NCBI GenBank assembly: GCA_029557965.1
Contig: JAKQIM010000031.1
Span: 1 to 64,000 of the forward strand
From: Chloroflexota bacterium
GTDB taxonomy: Bacteria > Chloroflexota > Anaerolineae > Anaerolineales > UBA4823
Length of the DNA: 64,000 nucleotides
Direction of reading: 5' to 3'
Position numbers and translations under genes: made by a program. Positions 36,090 to 44,069 of this stretch are shown here, one piece after another (the first letter of the stretch is position 1; every line of letters starts with the position of its first letter). A model generated the notes under the pieces. It made no database searches. It had not been told where the DNA came from and saw only the letters and a list, made by a program, of their open reading frames with translations.

Positions 36090-36103
36090 CATTTCTCATT
36101 TCC

Positions 36104-36316
36104 TCACCGCATCGTAAAGAACACCACCCCCGTCAGCACCAGCATCAACACCGCCTCCAGCCCCAGCATCCCCCAATACAGCTTCGGATTCTCCTCCCGC
36201 GTCGTCAGCGGCCCCCCCACCAGGTTCTTGCGCAGTTTCTTCCCCGTCTTCAACTCATAGCCCCACTTCACCCCAAAGAACAGCCATACCACCGTCAGAA
36301 CAATTTGCGGATTCAT
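36104..36316 (-). CDS. Small two-helix membrane protein, unknown
   Basis: 70 residues. Two membrane helices (IVLTVVWLFFGVKWGY and MLGLEAVLMLVLTGVVFF) flank a basic loop (KTGKKLRKNLVGG). On the minus strand GGAGAAGG precedes the ATG at good spacing. It lies between a strong terminator and the GIY-YIG gene, all on the minus strand. The family was not recognised. Confidence 0.7.
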   Translation of the reverse strand: MNPQIVLTVVWLFFGVKWGYELKTGKKLRKNLVGGPLTTREENPKLYWGMLGLEAVLMLVLTGVVFFTMR

Positions 36317-36357
36317 TGCTCAACCTTCTCCTTTACGTACACAAGTTTTTAATTTTT

Positions 36358-37008
36358 CTAAACTGGCCAGACATTTACCCGCACAATTTCTCTCAATATA
36401 CCCAATTCCTCGCCCGACAAAGCCTCTTTATTCAACTCGTTCACCAGCCACAACCCGCCCTGCCTGATCTTCTCTTTAGGCGAATAATTGCCCAGCCAGG
36501 CCCCAGACGGGCGGCAGACACTGCAACCTGAAACGGTTGAGATGATCCTAGATTCCCATTTCAAACGCGCATCCTTGTCATTCACACAGAACACTGCGAA
36601 GCTAAAATTCTGTTGAATGTATTTCGTCACCTGCCGTTCCACCTCGCTCTGCCGGGCGAAGTCAATGCCTGCTGCGTGTGCTTGCTTAGCTATTCGAGTC
36701 GTCAAGTCGATCTCCCATTGTTCGATGAATGGGTCGCCATCGCGGGCCAGCAGTGCCCGCCCAATATTCTTCCGAAAAATACTCCGGTCCTTATTTTCTT
36801 GCACAAAATGCTGGTTCAACCTGGATCTCAACTGGTTAGTCCCGGTATGGGTGCCAACGCGCACAATCCGCTTGCCCCCATGCGCCGCTTCCCCTGTCTC
36901 GAAGAGAATATACAAGCCATTCTGAGGAATAGCACTCGCGTCGAAGGGGAACCTATGTTGGGTCAGGCCGTTGAACAATTGGTGAAGTTGCCCGCAAATT
37001 TCGCTCAT
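36358..37008 (-). CDS. GIY-YIG-like nuclease domain protein
   Basis: 216 residues. Residues about 29-75 match a divergent GIY-YIG nuclease: NGLYILFETGE in place of GIY, RIVRVGTHTG in place of YIG, the conserved Arg/His helix RSRLNQHF, and a later acidic KWESRIISTVS. The C-terminus carries a pair of cysteines (SGCSVCRP) and a helical end. GIY-YIG enzymes cut DNA in repair, restriction or homing. It begins 3 nt after the DUF6884 stop, so the pair is coupled. Base composition is visibly more AT-rich than the flanks, which suggests transfer. Biological role unknown; phage defence or DNA modification is a guess. Confidence 0.72.
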   Translation of the reverse strand: MSEICGQLHQLFNGLTQHRFPFDASAIPQNGLYILFETGEAAHGGKRIVRVGTHTGTNQLRSRLNQHFVQENKDRSIFRKNIGRALLARDGDPFIEQWEIDLTTRIAKQAHAAGIDFARQSEVERQVTKYIQQNFSFAVFCVNDKDARLKWESRIISTVSGCSVCRPSGAWLGNYSPKEKIRQGGLWLVNELNKEALSGEELGILREIVRVNVWPV

Positions 37009-37011
37009 CTA

Positions 37012-37416
37012 TCACTTACCTAAAAATTGCAGTTGTTTGCCGATCGGCAGATTTGCCAGGGGCGCTTCGCTCGAGGCGAACATAGGTATCAGGTATTTGC
37101 GGTATTTCGCGCCTGCCAGGAAGATGAAATGATCGCGAGCCGGGTCTGCCTGTACAGCAATCTGCTTGAACACCCGCTTGGCCCATGTGGCCACTTCCCT
37201 AGCCGGCATCTCGTTCAGGGTCAGGTCATACGGCTCGATCTCCGTATCCAGGTCGAGCAGCCCATACTTCGCTGAGAGAATGAAGATCTTATCTGCCTTT
37301 AGCTTGCGGGCGTATGCCAGGCTCTTCTCAAAAAGCGGGCTGATATACATCGCTTCGGCCTTTGACTTGGTGGTACGTTTTTTACTAGCACAAGATATCA
37401 AAACAATCGTATTCAT
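37012..37416 (-). CDS. DUF6884-like (YaaA-related) protein
   Basis: 134 residues from ATG 37416; an earlier in-frame start at 37455 adds a poor N-terminus. It shows IVLISCASKKR at the start, then the helix AMYISPLFEKSLAYARK and the strand-loop FILSAKYGLLDLDTEIEPYDLTL, the DUF6884/YaaA-like pattern. It is a soluble single-domain protein. A TATACT (37428-37423) six bases before the ATG supports this start and a leaderless mRNA. It is coupled to the GIY-YIG gene. The biochemical activity of DUF6884 is not established to my knowledge; the YaaA relation is fold-level only. Confidence 0.68.
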   Translation of the reverse strand: MNTIVLISCASKKRTTKSKAEAMYISPLFEKSLAYARKLKADKIFILSAKYGLLDLDTEIEPYDLTLNEMPAREVATWAKRVFKQIAVQADPARDHFIFLAGAKYRKYLIPMFASSEAPLANLPIGKQLQFLGK

Positions 37417-37616
37417 GCTAAAAGTATAGCACTTTATATCAAGACTTGAAGGCACACCTTCCCTTCATAAATAATTCCCCCTCTCCACCCCATGGAGAGG
37501 GGGCCAGGGGATGAGGTTCCCGGGGGTGAAATTCTTCATCCTGTCCATCCTGTGCATCCCTGTTAAATCTCACGCTCTTCACCAGCAATCGATCTTTGAT
37601 TGTCATCTACTTAAGT

Positions 37617-37622
37617 TATAAT
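37617..37622 (+). promoter_or_regulatory. -10 box, leaderless-type, for rluB
   Basis: TATAAT ends eight bases before the ATG at 37631 and no SD is present. CTTTGA 17 bp upstream is a poor -35. Confidence 0.6.
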
Positions 37623-37630
37623 ACAAAGCT

Positions 37631-38617
37631 ATGGAAGAACGCCTACAAAAGATCCTTGCCCAGGCCGGCCTGGGCTCTCGCCGCACTTGCGAAACCCTTA
37701 TCATTGCCGGACGGGTCACCGTCAACGGCAAAAACGCCGAGCTCGGCCAAAAAGCCGATCCCGCCGTAGACAAGATCCTCGTCGATGGCCGCCCCCTTCA
37801 GCCTCTGCAGACCACCATCTACGTGGCCCTGCACAAGCCGCGCGGCGTTGTCAGCACCGCCAGCGACGAATTTGGCCGCTCCACCGTCCTCGACCTGGTG
37901 CCCCTTGAAACGCGCCTCTACCCCGTTGGCCGCCTGGATATCGACAGCGAAGGCCTGGTCCTGCTCACCAATGATGGCCAGCTTGCCAACCAGCTCTCGC
38001 ATCCCAAGTTTGAGCACCCCAAAGAGTACAAAGTGCTCGTGGCCCGCCAGCCCGATGATGCCCAGCTAGAGGCCTTCCGCCACGGCGTGGTCATGCCCGA
38101 TGGGCACCGCACCGCCCCCGCCGAAGTGCGCCTCGAAGCCAACCAGGGCAAGGGCGCCTGGCTCAACGTCATCCTGCGCGAAGGCCGCAAGCGCCAGATC
38201 CGCGAAACCTGCCAGCAGGTCGGCCTGCCCGTGGTGCGCATCGTGCGCGTCCGCATCGGCACCCTGCGCCTGGGCAACCTCAAGCCCGGCGAATGGCGCA
38301 AACTCACCCCCCAAGAAGCCGCCGACCTCAAGGCCCCGCCTGCCCGTCCCGCCCGCGCCGAACGTCCCGCCCGCGCCGCTGGCTCTCGCTCTGAGGGCAG
38401 ATCACCCCGCCAGCCTCGGTCTACCGGCCAGCCTCGCACTACCCGCGCTGGTTCATCCGCAGGCCAGCCTCGTTCTACCGGCCAGCCTCGCACTACCGGC
38501 CCACGCCGTCCATCCGCCCGCGTTACCGATGAAAAGACCCCCCGCCGGCCTCGTTCCACCGGCCGGCCTCGGTCCACCGGCCGGCCTCGATCTAGCGGCC
38601 CGCGCCGCCCGCGCTAA
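37631..38617 (+). CDS. rluB: Pseudouridine synthase, RluB/RsuA family
   Basis: 328 residues. An N-terminal S4 RNA-binding domain (about 2-48, MEERLQKILAQAGLGSRRTCE) precedes the catalytic domain with VGRLDIDSEGLVLLTNDG (Asp103 the likely nucleophile). KPRGVVST, EGRKRQIRETCQQVGLPVVRIVRV and RLGNLKPGEWRKL complete the RsuA/RluB signature. It converts a uridine in 23S rRNA (RluB-type) to pseudouridine. A basic 85-residue tail rich in Arg, Ser, Thr, Gly and Pro is made of 18-bp repeats, longer than in most homologues, and could add RNA affinity. Confidence 0.93.
   Translation: MEERLQKILAQAGLGSRRTCETLIIAGRVTVNGKNAELGQKADPAVDKILVDGRPLQPLQTTIYVALHKPRGVVSTASDEFGRSTVLDLVPLETRLYPVGRLDIDSEGLVLLTNDGQLANQLSHPKFEHPKEYKVLVARQPDDAQLEAFRHGVVMPDGHRTAPAEVRLEANQGKGAWLNVILREGRKRQIRETCQQVGLPVVRIVRVRIGTLRLGNLKPGEWRKLTPQEAADLKAPPARPARAERPARAAGSRSEGRSPRQPRSTGQPRTTRAGSSAGQPRSTGQPRTTGPRRPSARVTDEKTPRRPRSTGRPRSTGRPRSSGPRRPR
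38414..38602 (+). repeat. 18-bp repeats in the basic tail of rluB
   Basis: The unit CCTCGGTCTACCGGCCAG recurs imperfectly at 38414-38503 (five units) and 38549-38602 (three units), coding for RSTGRP/RSTGQP. A 45-nt non-repeat stretch separates the two blocks. Confidence 0.88.
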
Positions 38618-38665
38618 GCGCCCCAGCGCACCAAATTCATTTCTCGAAAGGTTCTCCTAAACATT

Positions 38666-40570
38666 ATGAAGAAGATCACCACTGCTGACCGCCTGCGTTA
38701 TTGGTTTGATAACCTGATGGCCAAAGGCACCCCCGCCATGATTGGCATGCTCTTCGTGGCATCTGCCCTTCTCATCATCCTCATCTCTGCCATCGTCTCT
38801 CTCACCCCCATCGGCCTGCAAGAAGATGGCACCCGCCTGGGCTTCGTTCAGGTCGCCTGGATGAGCCTCATGCGCACCCTCGATGCCGGCACCATGGGCG
38901 GCGACAGCGGTAACTGGTGGTTCTTGCTTGCCATGTTCATTGTCACCCTCGGCGGCGTCTTCATCGTCAGCACCCTCATCGGCGTCCTCGGCAGCGGCAT
39001 CGAAGGCCGCATCGAAGAGCTGCGCAAGGGCCGCTCCCTGGTTGTCGAAGAAAACCACACCGTCATCCTGGGCTGGTCTGAGCAGGTCTTCGCCGTCGTC
39101 TCTGAGCTTGCCTCGGCCAACGCCAACCAGCGCCGCGCCTGCATCGCCATCCTCGCCGATAAAGACAAGGTCGAGATGGAAGACGAGCTGCGCGGCAAGG
39201 TCTCTGATTTCCAGACCACTCACCTCGTCTGCCGCACCGGCAGCCCCATGGACCTCGCCGACCTTGAGATCGTCAACCCCCACGCCGCCAAATCTATCAT
39301 CATCCTGGCCCCCGAAACCGCCGACGCCGACTCGCAGACCATCAAAGCCATCCTCGCCCTCACCAACAACCCCCACCGCCGCCAGGCCCCCTACCACATC
39401 ACCGCCGAGATCCGCAACCCCAAGAACCTCGAGGCTGCCCAACTGGTGGGCAAAGACGAGGCCGAGCTGGTCAAGGTCGATGAACTCATCGCCCGCATCA
39501 CCGCCCAAACCTGCCGCCAATCGGGCCTCTCCACCATCTACACCGAGCTGCTCGACTTCGGCGGCGATGAGATCTACATCAAAGAAGAACCCTCCATGGT
39601 CGGCAAGACCTTTGGCGAGGCCCTCTTCATCTACGAAGATTCTGCCGTTATGGGCATCCTGCCCGCCGGTGGCCAGGCCTCCCTCAACCCGCCCATGAAC
39701 ACCGTCATCCAGCCTGGTGATAAGCTTGTCGTTGTTTCTGAAGATGATGACACCATGATCCTCTCGGGGCTCACCGATTACAAGCTCGATGCCGCCGCCA
39801 TCCACACCCGCACCAGCCCCGCCGCCGGCCCCGAGCACACCCTCATCCTCGGCTGGAACCGCCGCGCCCCCATCATCATCCACGAGCTGGATGCCTACGT
39901 GGCCCCCGGCTCCACCGTCAAAGTCCTCAGCGGCACCCCCCAGGCCGAGATGGAAGAAGCCTGCGACTGCGATGAGCTGCAGAACATTACCCTCACCATC
40001 CAGCACGGCGATACCATCGAACGCCGCACCCTCGACAGCCTAGATGTCACCCAGTTCGACCACATCATCACCCTCAGCTCCAACGACCTTCACAACGCCC
40101 AAGAGGCCGATGCCCGCTCCCTCGTCACCCTGCTCCACCTGCGCGACATCTCTGAGAAGACCGGCCGCCACCTGGCCATCGTCTCTGAGATCCTCGATGT
40201 GCGCAACCGCGAGCTGGCCGAGGTCAGCCGCGCCGACGATTTCATCGTCAGCGACAAGCTCATCAGCCTGCTCATGTCGCAGATCTCTGAAAACAAGTCC
40301 CTGGCCCCCGTCTTCGAAGACCTCTTCGACCCTGAGGGCTCTGAGCTTTACCTCAACCCCGCCAACGACTACGTCCAAACCGGCAAGCCCCTCAACTTCT
40401 ACACCGTGCTCGAGGCCGCCCGCCGCCAGGGTCACGTAGCCATTGGTTATCGCCTCAAGGCCCTCTCCGAAGACCCCAAAAACGCCTACGGCGTGGTCAT
40501 CAACCCCGAGAAATCGAAACAGATCACCTTTACCGAGGCAGATCGCATCATCGTCCTGGCCGAAGGCTAA
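38666..40570 (+). CDS. CASTOR/POLLUX-like ion channel with RCK/TrkA-type domains
   Basis: 634 residues. Two membrane spans (about 22-45, MIGMLFVASALLIILISAIV; about 88-112, FLLAMFIVTLGGVFIVSTL) flank a pore-like loop with RTLDAGTMGGDSG. The cytosolic part holds paired Rossmann/RCK domains: HTVILGWSEQVFAVVSELA near 130 and HTLILGWNRRAPIIIHEL near 390, each with a regulatory C-terminal subdomain. This is the layout of the CASTOR/POLLUX/SYM8 group of cation channels (DUF1012). It probably gates K+ or another cation in response to a bound ligand. It is followed by a short hairpin and the Agl23-like gene. Confidence 0.87.
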   Translation: MKKITTADRLRYWFDNLMAKGTPAMIGMLFVASALLIILISAIVSLTPIGLQEDGTRLGFVQVAWMSLMRTLDAGTMGGDSGNWWFLLAMFIVTLGGVFIVSTLIGVLGSGIEGRIEELRKGRSLVVEENHTVILGWSEQVFAVVSELASANANQRRACIAILADKDKVEMEDELRGKVSDFQTTHLVCRTGSPMDLADLEIVNPHAAKSIIILAPETADADSQTIKAILALTNNPHRRQAPYHITAEIRNPKNLEAAQLVGKDEAELVKVDELIARITAQTCRQSGLSTIYTELLDFGGDEIYIKEEPSMVGKTFGEALFIYEDSAVMGILPAGGQASLNPPMNTVIQPGDKLVVVSEDDDTMILSGLTDYKLDAAAIHTRTSPAAGPEHTLILGWNRRAPIIIHELDAYVAPGSTVKVLSGTPQAEMEEACDCDELQNITLTIQHGDTIERRTLDSLDVTQFDHIITLSSNDLHNAQEADARSLVTLLHLRDISEKTGRHLAIVSEILDVRNRELAEVSRADDFIVSDKLISLLMSQISENKSLAPVFEDLFDPEGSELYLNPANDYVQTGKPLNFYTVLEAARRQGHVAIGYRLKALSEDPKNAYGVVINPEKSKQITFTEADRIIVLAEG

Positions 40571-40577
40571 AGATCAA

Positions 40578-40601
40578 GGCCGCCCCCCTCCTGGGGCGGC
40601 C
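40578..40601 (+). terminator. Short GC-rich hairpin after the channel gene
   Basis: GGCCGCCCC pairs with GGGGCGGCC with a 6-nt loop. No T-run follows, so it is a weak terminator or attenuator. It sits 16 nt before the SD of the next gene. Confidence 0.5.
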
Positions 40602-40627
40602 CCATCTTGCCTTCACAAGGAGTTATT

Positions 40628-43600
40628 ATGCAGCTTGCTCAACCCACCGAAGAAAAACCCACCCTGCTCGACCGCCCCGTCTTGGCTGGCTTCCGCCTGA
40701 GCTGGGAGACCCTCGTCTTTGCCCTGGTCGTCATCCTGGCCATCATCACCCGCTTCTACTTGCTCGAGCCGCGCGTCATGAGCCACGATGAGACCTCGCA
40801 CGTTTACTTCTCCTGGCTGCTCTCTAAGGGCAGTGGCTATGCTCACGATCCCGTCACCCACGGGCCGCTCCAGTTCCACCTCGTGGCCCTGTCCTACTTC
40901 CTCTTCGGCGACAGCGACACCTCCGCCCGCATCCCGGCCGTCCTCTTCAGCATAGCCACCGTCTACTTCATGTGGCATTACCGCCGCTACCTAGGCCGCG
41001 TGGGGGCCATTGCCGCCGCCCTGTTCTTCACCATCTCGCCCTACATGCTCTATTACGGGCGCTACGTGCGCAATGAGGCCTTTGTGGCCCTCTTCGGCGT
41101 GATGATGCTGTGGGCCATGCTGCGCTACATGCACACCGGCCACTCCCGCTATCTCTATTGGTTCACCCTCGTCAACGTCTTGCACTTCTGCACCAAAGAG
41201 ACCTCCTTCATTTACGCCGCCCAGGCCCTGCTCTTCCTCGCCATCTACCTCATCTACCGCATCACGGGCCGGCCCTGGATCTCCAACCAGGCCCGCACCC
41301 GCTTCATCATCGCCCTGCTGCTGGCCCTGCTCCTATTCTCCATCGCCGCCATCCTGTATTTTGCCGGTTCCGGCCCGGCGGTGCCCAGCGCCACCACCAG
41401 CCCCGCCACACCCGCCGTATCCGCCACTGCCATCCCCAGGGCCTACCCCCTCAGTATGCTCGGGCTGGGCCTCCTGGCTGTGGTGGGGGCCGTCTATTAC
41501 GCTCTCACCGGCTTCGGCCTGGCCCAGCTCCGCCAGGAGCGTTCCTTCGACCTGGCCATGCTCCTCGGCACCCTCATCCTGCCCCAGCTCTCCCCCTTCC
41601 TCATCAACGCCGTCGGCTGGAGCATCCCCGTCAACGCCACCGAGGTGCGCGCCCTCACCCTCACCAGCATCTTACAGATCGCTGCCGTGTTGGTGCCCGT
41701 CGTGATCCTCTCGGTGGTGCTTGGCCTGGTCTGGAACCGCCGCCTGTGGTTGGGAAATGCCGCCCTCTGGTACTCCGTCTTCACCGTCTTCTACACCACC
41801 CTCTTCACCAACGGCGCCGGCTTCTTCACCGGCACCCTGGGCTCTCTGGGTTATTGGTTGGCCCAGCAAGAGGTCAACCGCGGCAGCCAGCCCCTTTACT
41901 ATTACGCCCTGCTCCAGATCCCGCTCTACGAATTCCTCCCCGCCATCGGCTCTCTCCTGGCCATCTTCCTCTTCCTGCGCGACCGCCAACCCGCCCTGGT
42001 CGAAGAACCCCAGCCTTCCCAGGCTGAACCATCTGAGGCCCCCCTGCCCAACGCAGAAGAGCCCGCTCCCCTGCCTGCCCTGCAAAAGCCCCCCTTCCTT
42101 GCCCTCATGGGCTTTTGGGCCATCACCAGCCTGCTGGCCTATTCCATCGCCGGCGAAAAGATGCCCTGGCTGACCGTCCACATCACCTTGCCCATGATCA
42201 TCCTCTCTGGCTGGACGGTGGGCACGCTGGTAGATAACGTGCGCTGGGGCTTCTTGCGCACCGCCCGCGGCTGGCTGATGCCCGCCGCCCTCCTGGTCTT
42301 CATCCTGGCCTTGCCCGCCGCCCTGCGCTCGCTGCTGGGCGCCAACCCGCCCTTCGCCGGCCAATCTCTCGATCAGCTATCCGCCACCAGCGAGTTTCTC
42401 ATCGCCCTCGGCGCGGCCCTGCTCAGCGGCTATGCCCTCTTCCGCCTGCTCAACGAATGGCCTTCCATGCACATCCGCCACTTCATTGCCCTGGGCTTTT
42501 TGGGCTTCTTGGCTGTGCTCACTGCGCGCGCCGCCTTCATGGCCTCTTACGTCAACTACGACCGCGCCACCGAATACCTGGTCTACGCCCACTCTGGCCC
42601 CGGCGATAAGCTGGCCCTCGCCCAGATCGAAGACCTCTCCCGGCGCCTCACCGGTGGCCTGGATATGGTGGTGGCATACGACAGCGACACCACCTACCCC
42701 TATTGGTGGTACCTGCGCAACTACCCCAACCAGCGCTTCTATGGCAGCACCCCCACCCGCGACCTGCGCGATGCCCCTGCCATCCTGGTTGGCGAGAACA
42801 ACTTCGGCAAGATCGAGCCCATCGTCGGCCAGGCCTACTACCGTTTTGATTACATCCGCATCTGGTGGCCCAATCAAGATTACTTCAACCTGACCCGCGA
42901 TCGCCTGCTCAACGCCTTCCGCGATCCCAACCTGCGCGAGGCCATCTTCCAGATCTGGCTCAACCGTGATTACACCAAGTATGGCCAGGTCACCGGCCTC
43001 GATATGGGCCTGGATACCTGGAACCCCTCCGGCAAGATGCGCCTCTACCTGCGCAAAGATGTGGTCTCTCAACTGTGGGACTACGGTGTCGGCCCAAGCG
43101 CCGCCGAAGTCGTCGCCGACCCCTACGAGGGCAAGCAGGTCAATCTCACTGCCGACCTCAGCTACGGCGTCCAGGGCATCGACCCCGGCCAATTCCTCAA
43201 CCCCCGCGATGTGGCCGTTGCCCCCGATGGCACCATTTACGTCGCCGACACCAACAACCACCGCATTCAGCATCTCTCGGCCGATGGCCAGGTGCTCGAT
43301 GTGTGGGGCACCTTCGCCGATCTCTCTAAGGGCGCTGCCCCCGGCGGCACCTTCTACGAACCCTGGGGGGTGGCCGTTGGCCCAGATGGCTCGGTCTACG
43401 TGGCCGACACCTGGAACCACCGCCTGCAAAAATTCACCGCCGATGGCCAGTTCCTCACCATGTGGGGCTTCTTCGGCCAGGGTGAGACCCCCTTTGCCCT
43501 GTGGGGCCCGCGCGATATCGCCATTGATGCCAATGGCATGGTCTATGTCACCGATACCGGCAACAAGCGCGTTGTGGTCTTTGACCCCCAGGGCGGCTAC

Positions 43601-44026
43601 ATCACCCAGTTTGGCACCGTTGGCTACGATCCCGGCCAGTTTGACGAACCCACCGGTCTCACCGTTGACCCCGATGGCCTGGTCTATGTGGCCGACACCT
43701 GGAACCAGCGTGTGCAGGTCTTCGAGCCCGGCGAAATGGGCATCTTCATCCCCGTCCGCAGTTGGGACGTGGTGGCCTGGTTTGGCCAATCGCTGGACAA
43801 CAAACCCTCTATCATCGCGGATGCCACCGGCAGCATCTATCTGTCCGATCCCGAGGGCAGCCGCATCCTGCGCTTCAACGCCGCCGGCGAGTTCGTCAGC
43901 TACTGGGGCGACTACGGCAGCGAGCTGAGCACCTTCATCCTGCCATCTGGCCTCGCCGCCGATCCTGCCGGCGGGCTGTGGGTCGCCGACAGCGGCAACC
44001 ACCGCATCCTACACTTCGTACCTTAA
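40628..44026 (+). CDS. Agl23/PMT-like membrane glycosyltransferase fused to NHL-repeat propeller
   Basis: 1132 residues from ATG 40628 with AAGGAG upstream. Residues about 20-680 are a GT-C-type membrane region: the first periplasmic loop has EPRVMSHDETSHVYFSW with the catalytic-type acidic pair and THGPLQFHLVALSYFLFGD. This is the TIGR03663 (Agl23-associated) pattern. The C-terminal about 270 residues form an NHL six-blade propeller with repeats such as PRDVAVAPDGTIYVADTNNHRIQ, typical of a carbohydrate- or protein-binding platform. The protein probably transfers a polyprenyl-linked sugar to an extracytoplasmic acceptor held by the propeller. The channel gene upstream lies 57 nt away. Confidence 0.87.
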   Translation: MQLAQPTEEKPTLLDRPVLAGFRLSWETLVFALVVILAIITRFYLLEPRVMSHDETSHVYFSWLLSKGSGYAHDPVTHGPLQFHLVALSYFLFGDSDTSARIPAVLFSIATVYFMWHYRRYLGRVGAIAAALFFTISPYMLYYGRYVRNEAFVALFGVMMLWAMLRYMHTGHSRYLYWFTLVNVLHFCTKETSFIYAAQALLFLAIYLIYRITGRPWISNQARTRFIIALLLALLLFSIAAILYFAGSGPAVPSATTSPATPAVSATAIPRAYPLSMLGLGLLAVVGAVYYALTGFGLAQLRQERSFDLAMLLGTLILPQLSPFLINAVGWSIPVNATEVRALTLTSILQIAAVLVPVVILSVVLGLVWNRRLWLGNAALWYSVFTVFYTTLFTNGAGFFTGTLGSLGYWLAQQEVNRGSQPLYYYALLQIPLYEFLPAIGSLLAIFLFLRDRQPALVEEPQPSQAEPSEAPLPNAEEPAPLPALQKPPFLALMGFWAITSLLAYSIAGEKMPWLTVHITLPMIILSGWTVGTLVDNVRWGFLRTARGWLMPAALLVFILALPAALRSLLGANPPFAGQSLDQLSATSEFLIALGAALLSGYALFRLLNEWPSMHIRHFIALGFLGFLAVLTARAAFMASYVNYDRATEYLVYAHSGPGDKLALAQIEDLSRRLTGGLDMVVAYDSDTTYPYWWYLRNYPNQRFYGSTPTRDLRDAPAILVGENNFGKIEPIVGQAYYRFDYIRIWWPNQDYFNLTRDRLLNAFRDPNLREAIFQIWLNRDYTKYGQVTGLDMGLDTWNPSGKMRLYLRKDVVSQLWDYGVGPSAAEVVADPYEGKQVNLTADLSYGVQGIDPGQFLNPRDVAVAPDGTIYVADTNNHRIQHLSADGQVLDVWGTFADLSKGAAPGGTFYEPWGVAVGPDGSVYVADTWNHRLQKFTADGQFLTMWGFFGQGETPFALWGPRDIAIDANGMVYVTDTGNKRVVVFDPQGGYITQFGTVGYDPGQFDEPTGLTVDPDGLVYVADTWNQRVQVFEPGEMGIFIPVRSWDVVAWFGQSLDNKPSIIADATGSIYLSDPEGSRILRFNAAGEFVSYWGDYGSELSTFILPSGLAADPAGGLWVADSGNHRILHFVP

Positions 44027-44028
44027 TC

Positions 44029-44069
44029 AAAACAGAGAAGGTGGCGCTTGGCGCCACCTTCTCTGTTTT
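44029..44069. terminator. Perfect 19-bp symmetric bidirectional terminator
   Basis: Arms of 19 bases (44029-44047 and 44051-44069) pair perfectly around TTG, with AAAA and TTTT at the ends. It lies between the convergent Agl23-like and MBOAT genes and overlaps the last bases of the latter. Confidence 0.88.

Noticed and set aside
37470-37530. Inverted CCCTCTCC...GGAGAGGGGG stretch near 37480-37505, also resembled at about 26110-26150
   Set aside because: It looks like a generic GC-rich intergenic fold; two loose matches are too few to call a repeat family.
38657-40006. 449-residue minus-strand open frame opposite the channel gene
   Set aside because: Shadow of the channel coding frame, with Asp/Gly/Val-rich composition.
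42377-44002. 541-residue minus-strand open frame
   Set aside because: Antisense of the NHL propeller region; the periodicity comes from the real repeats on the plus strand.
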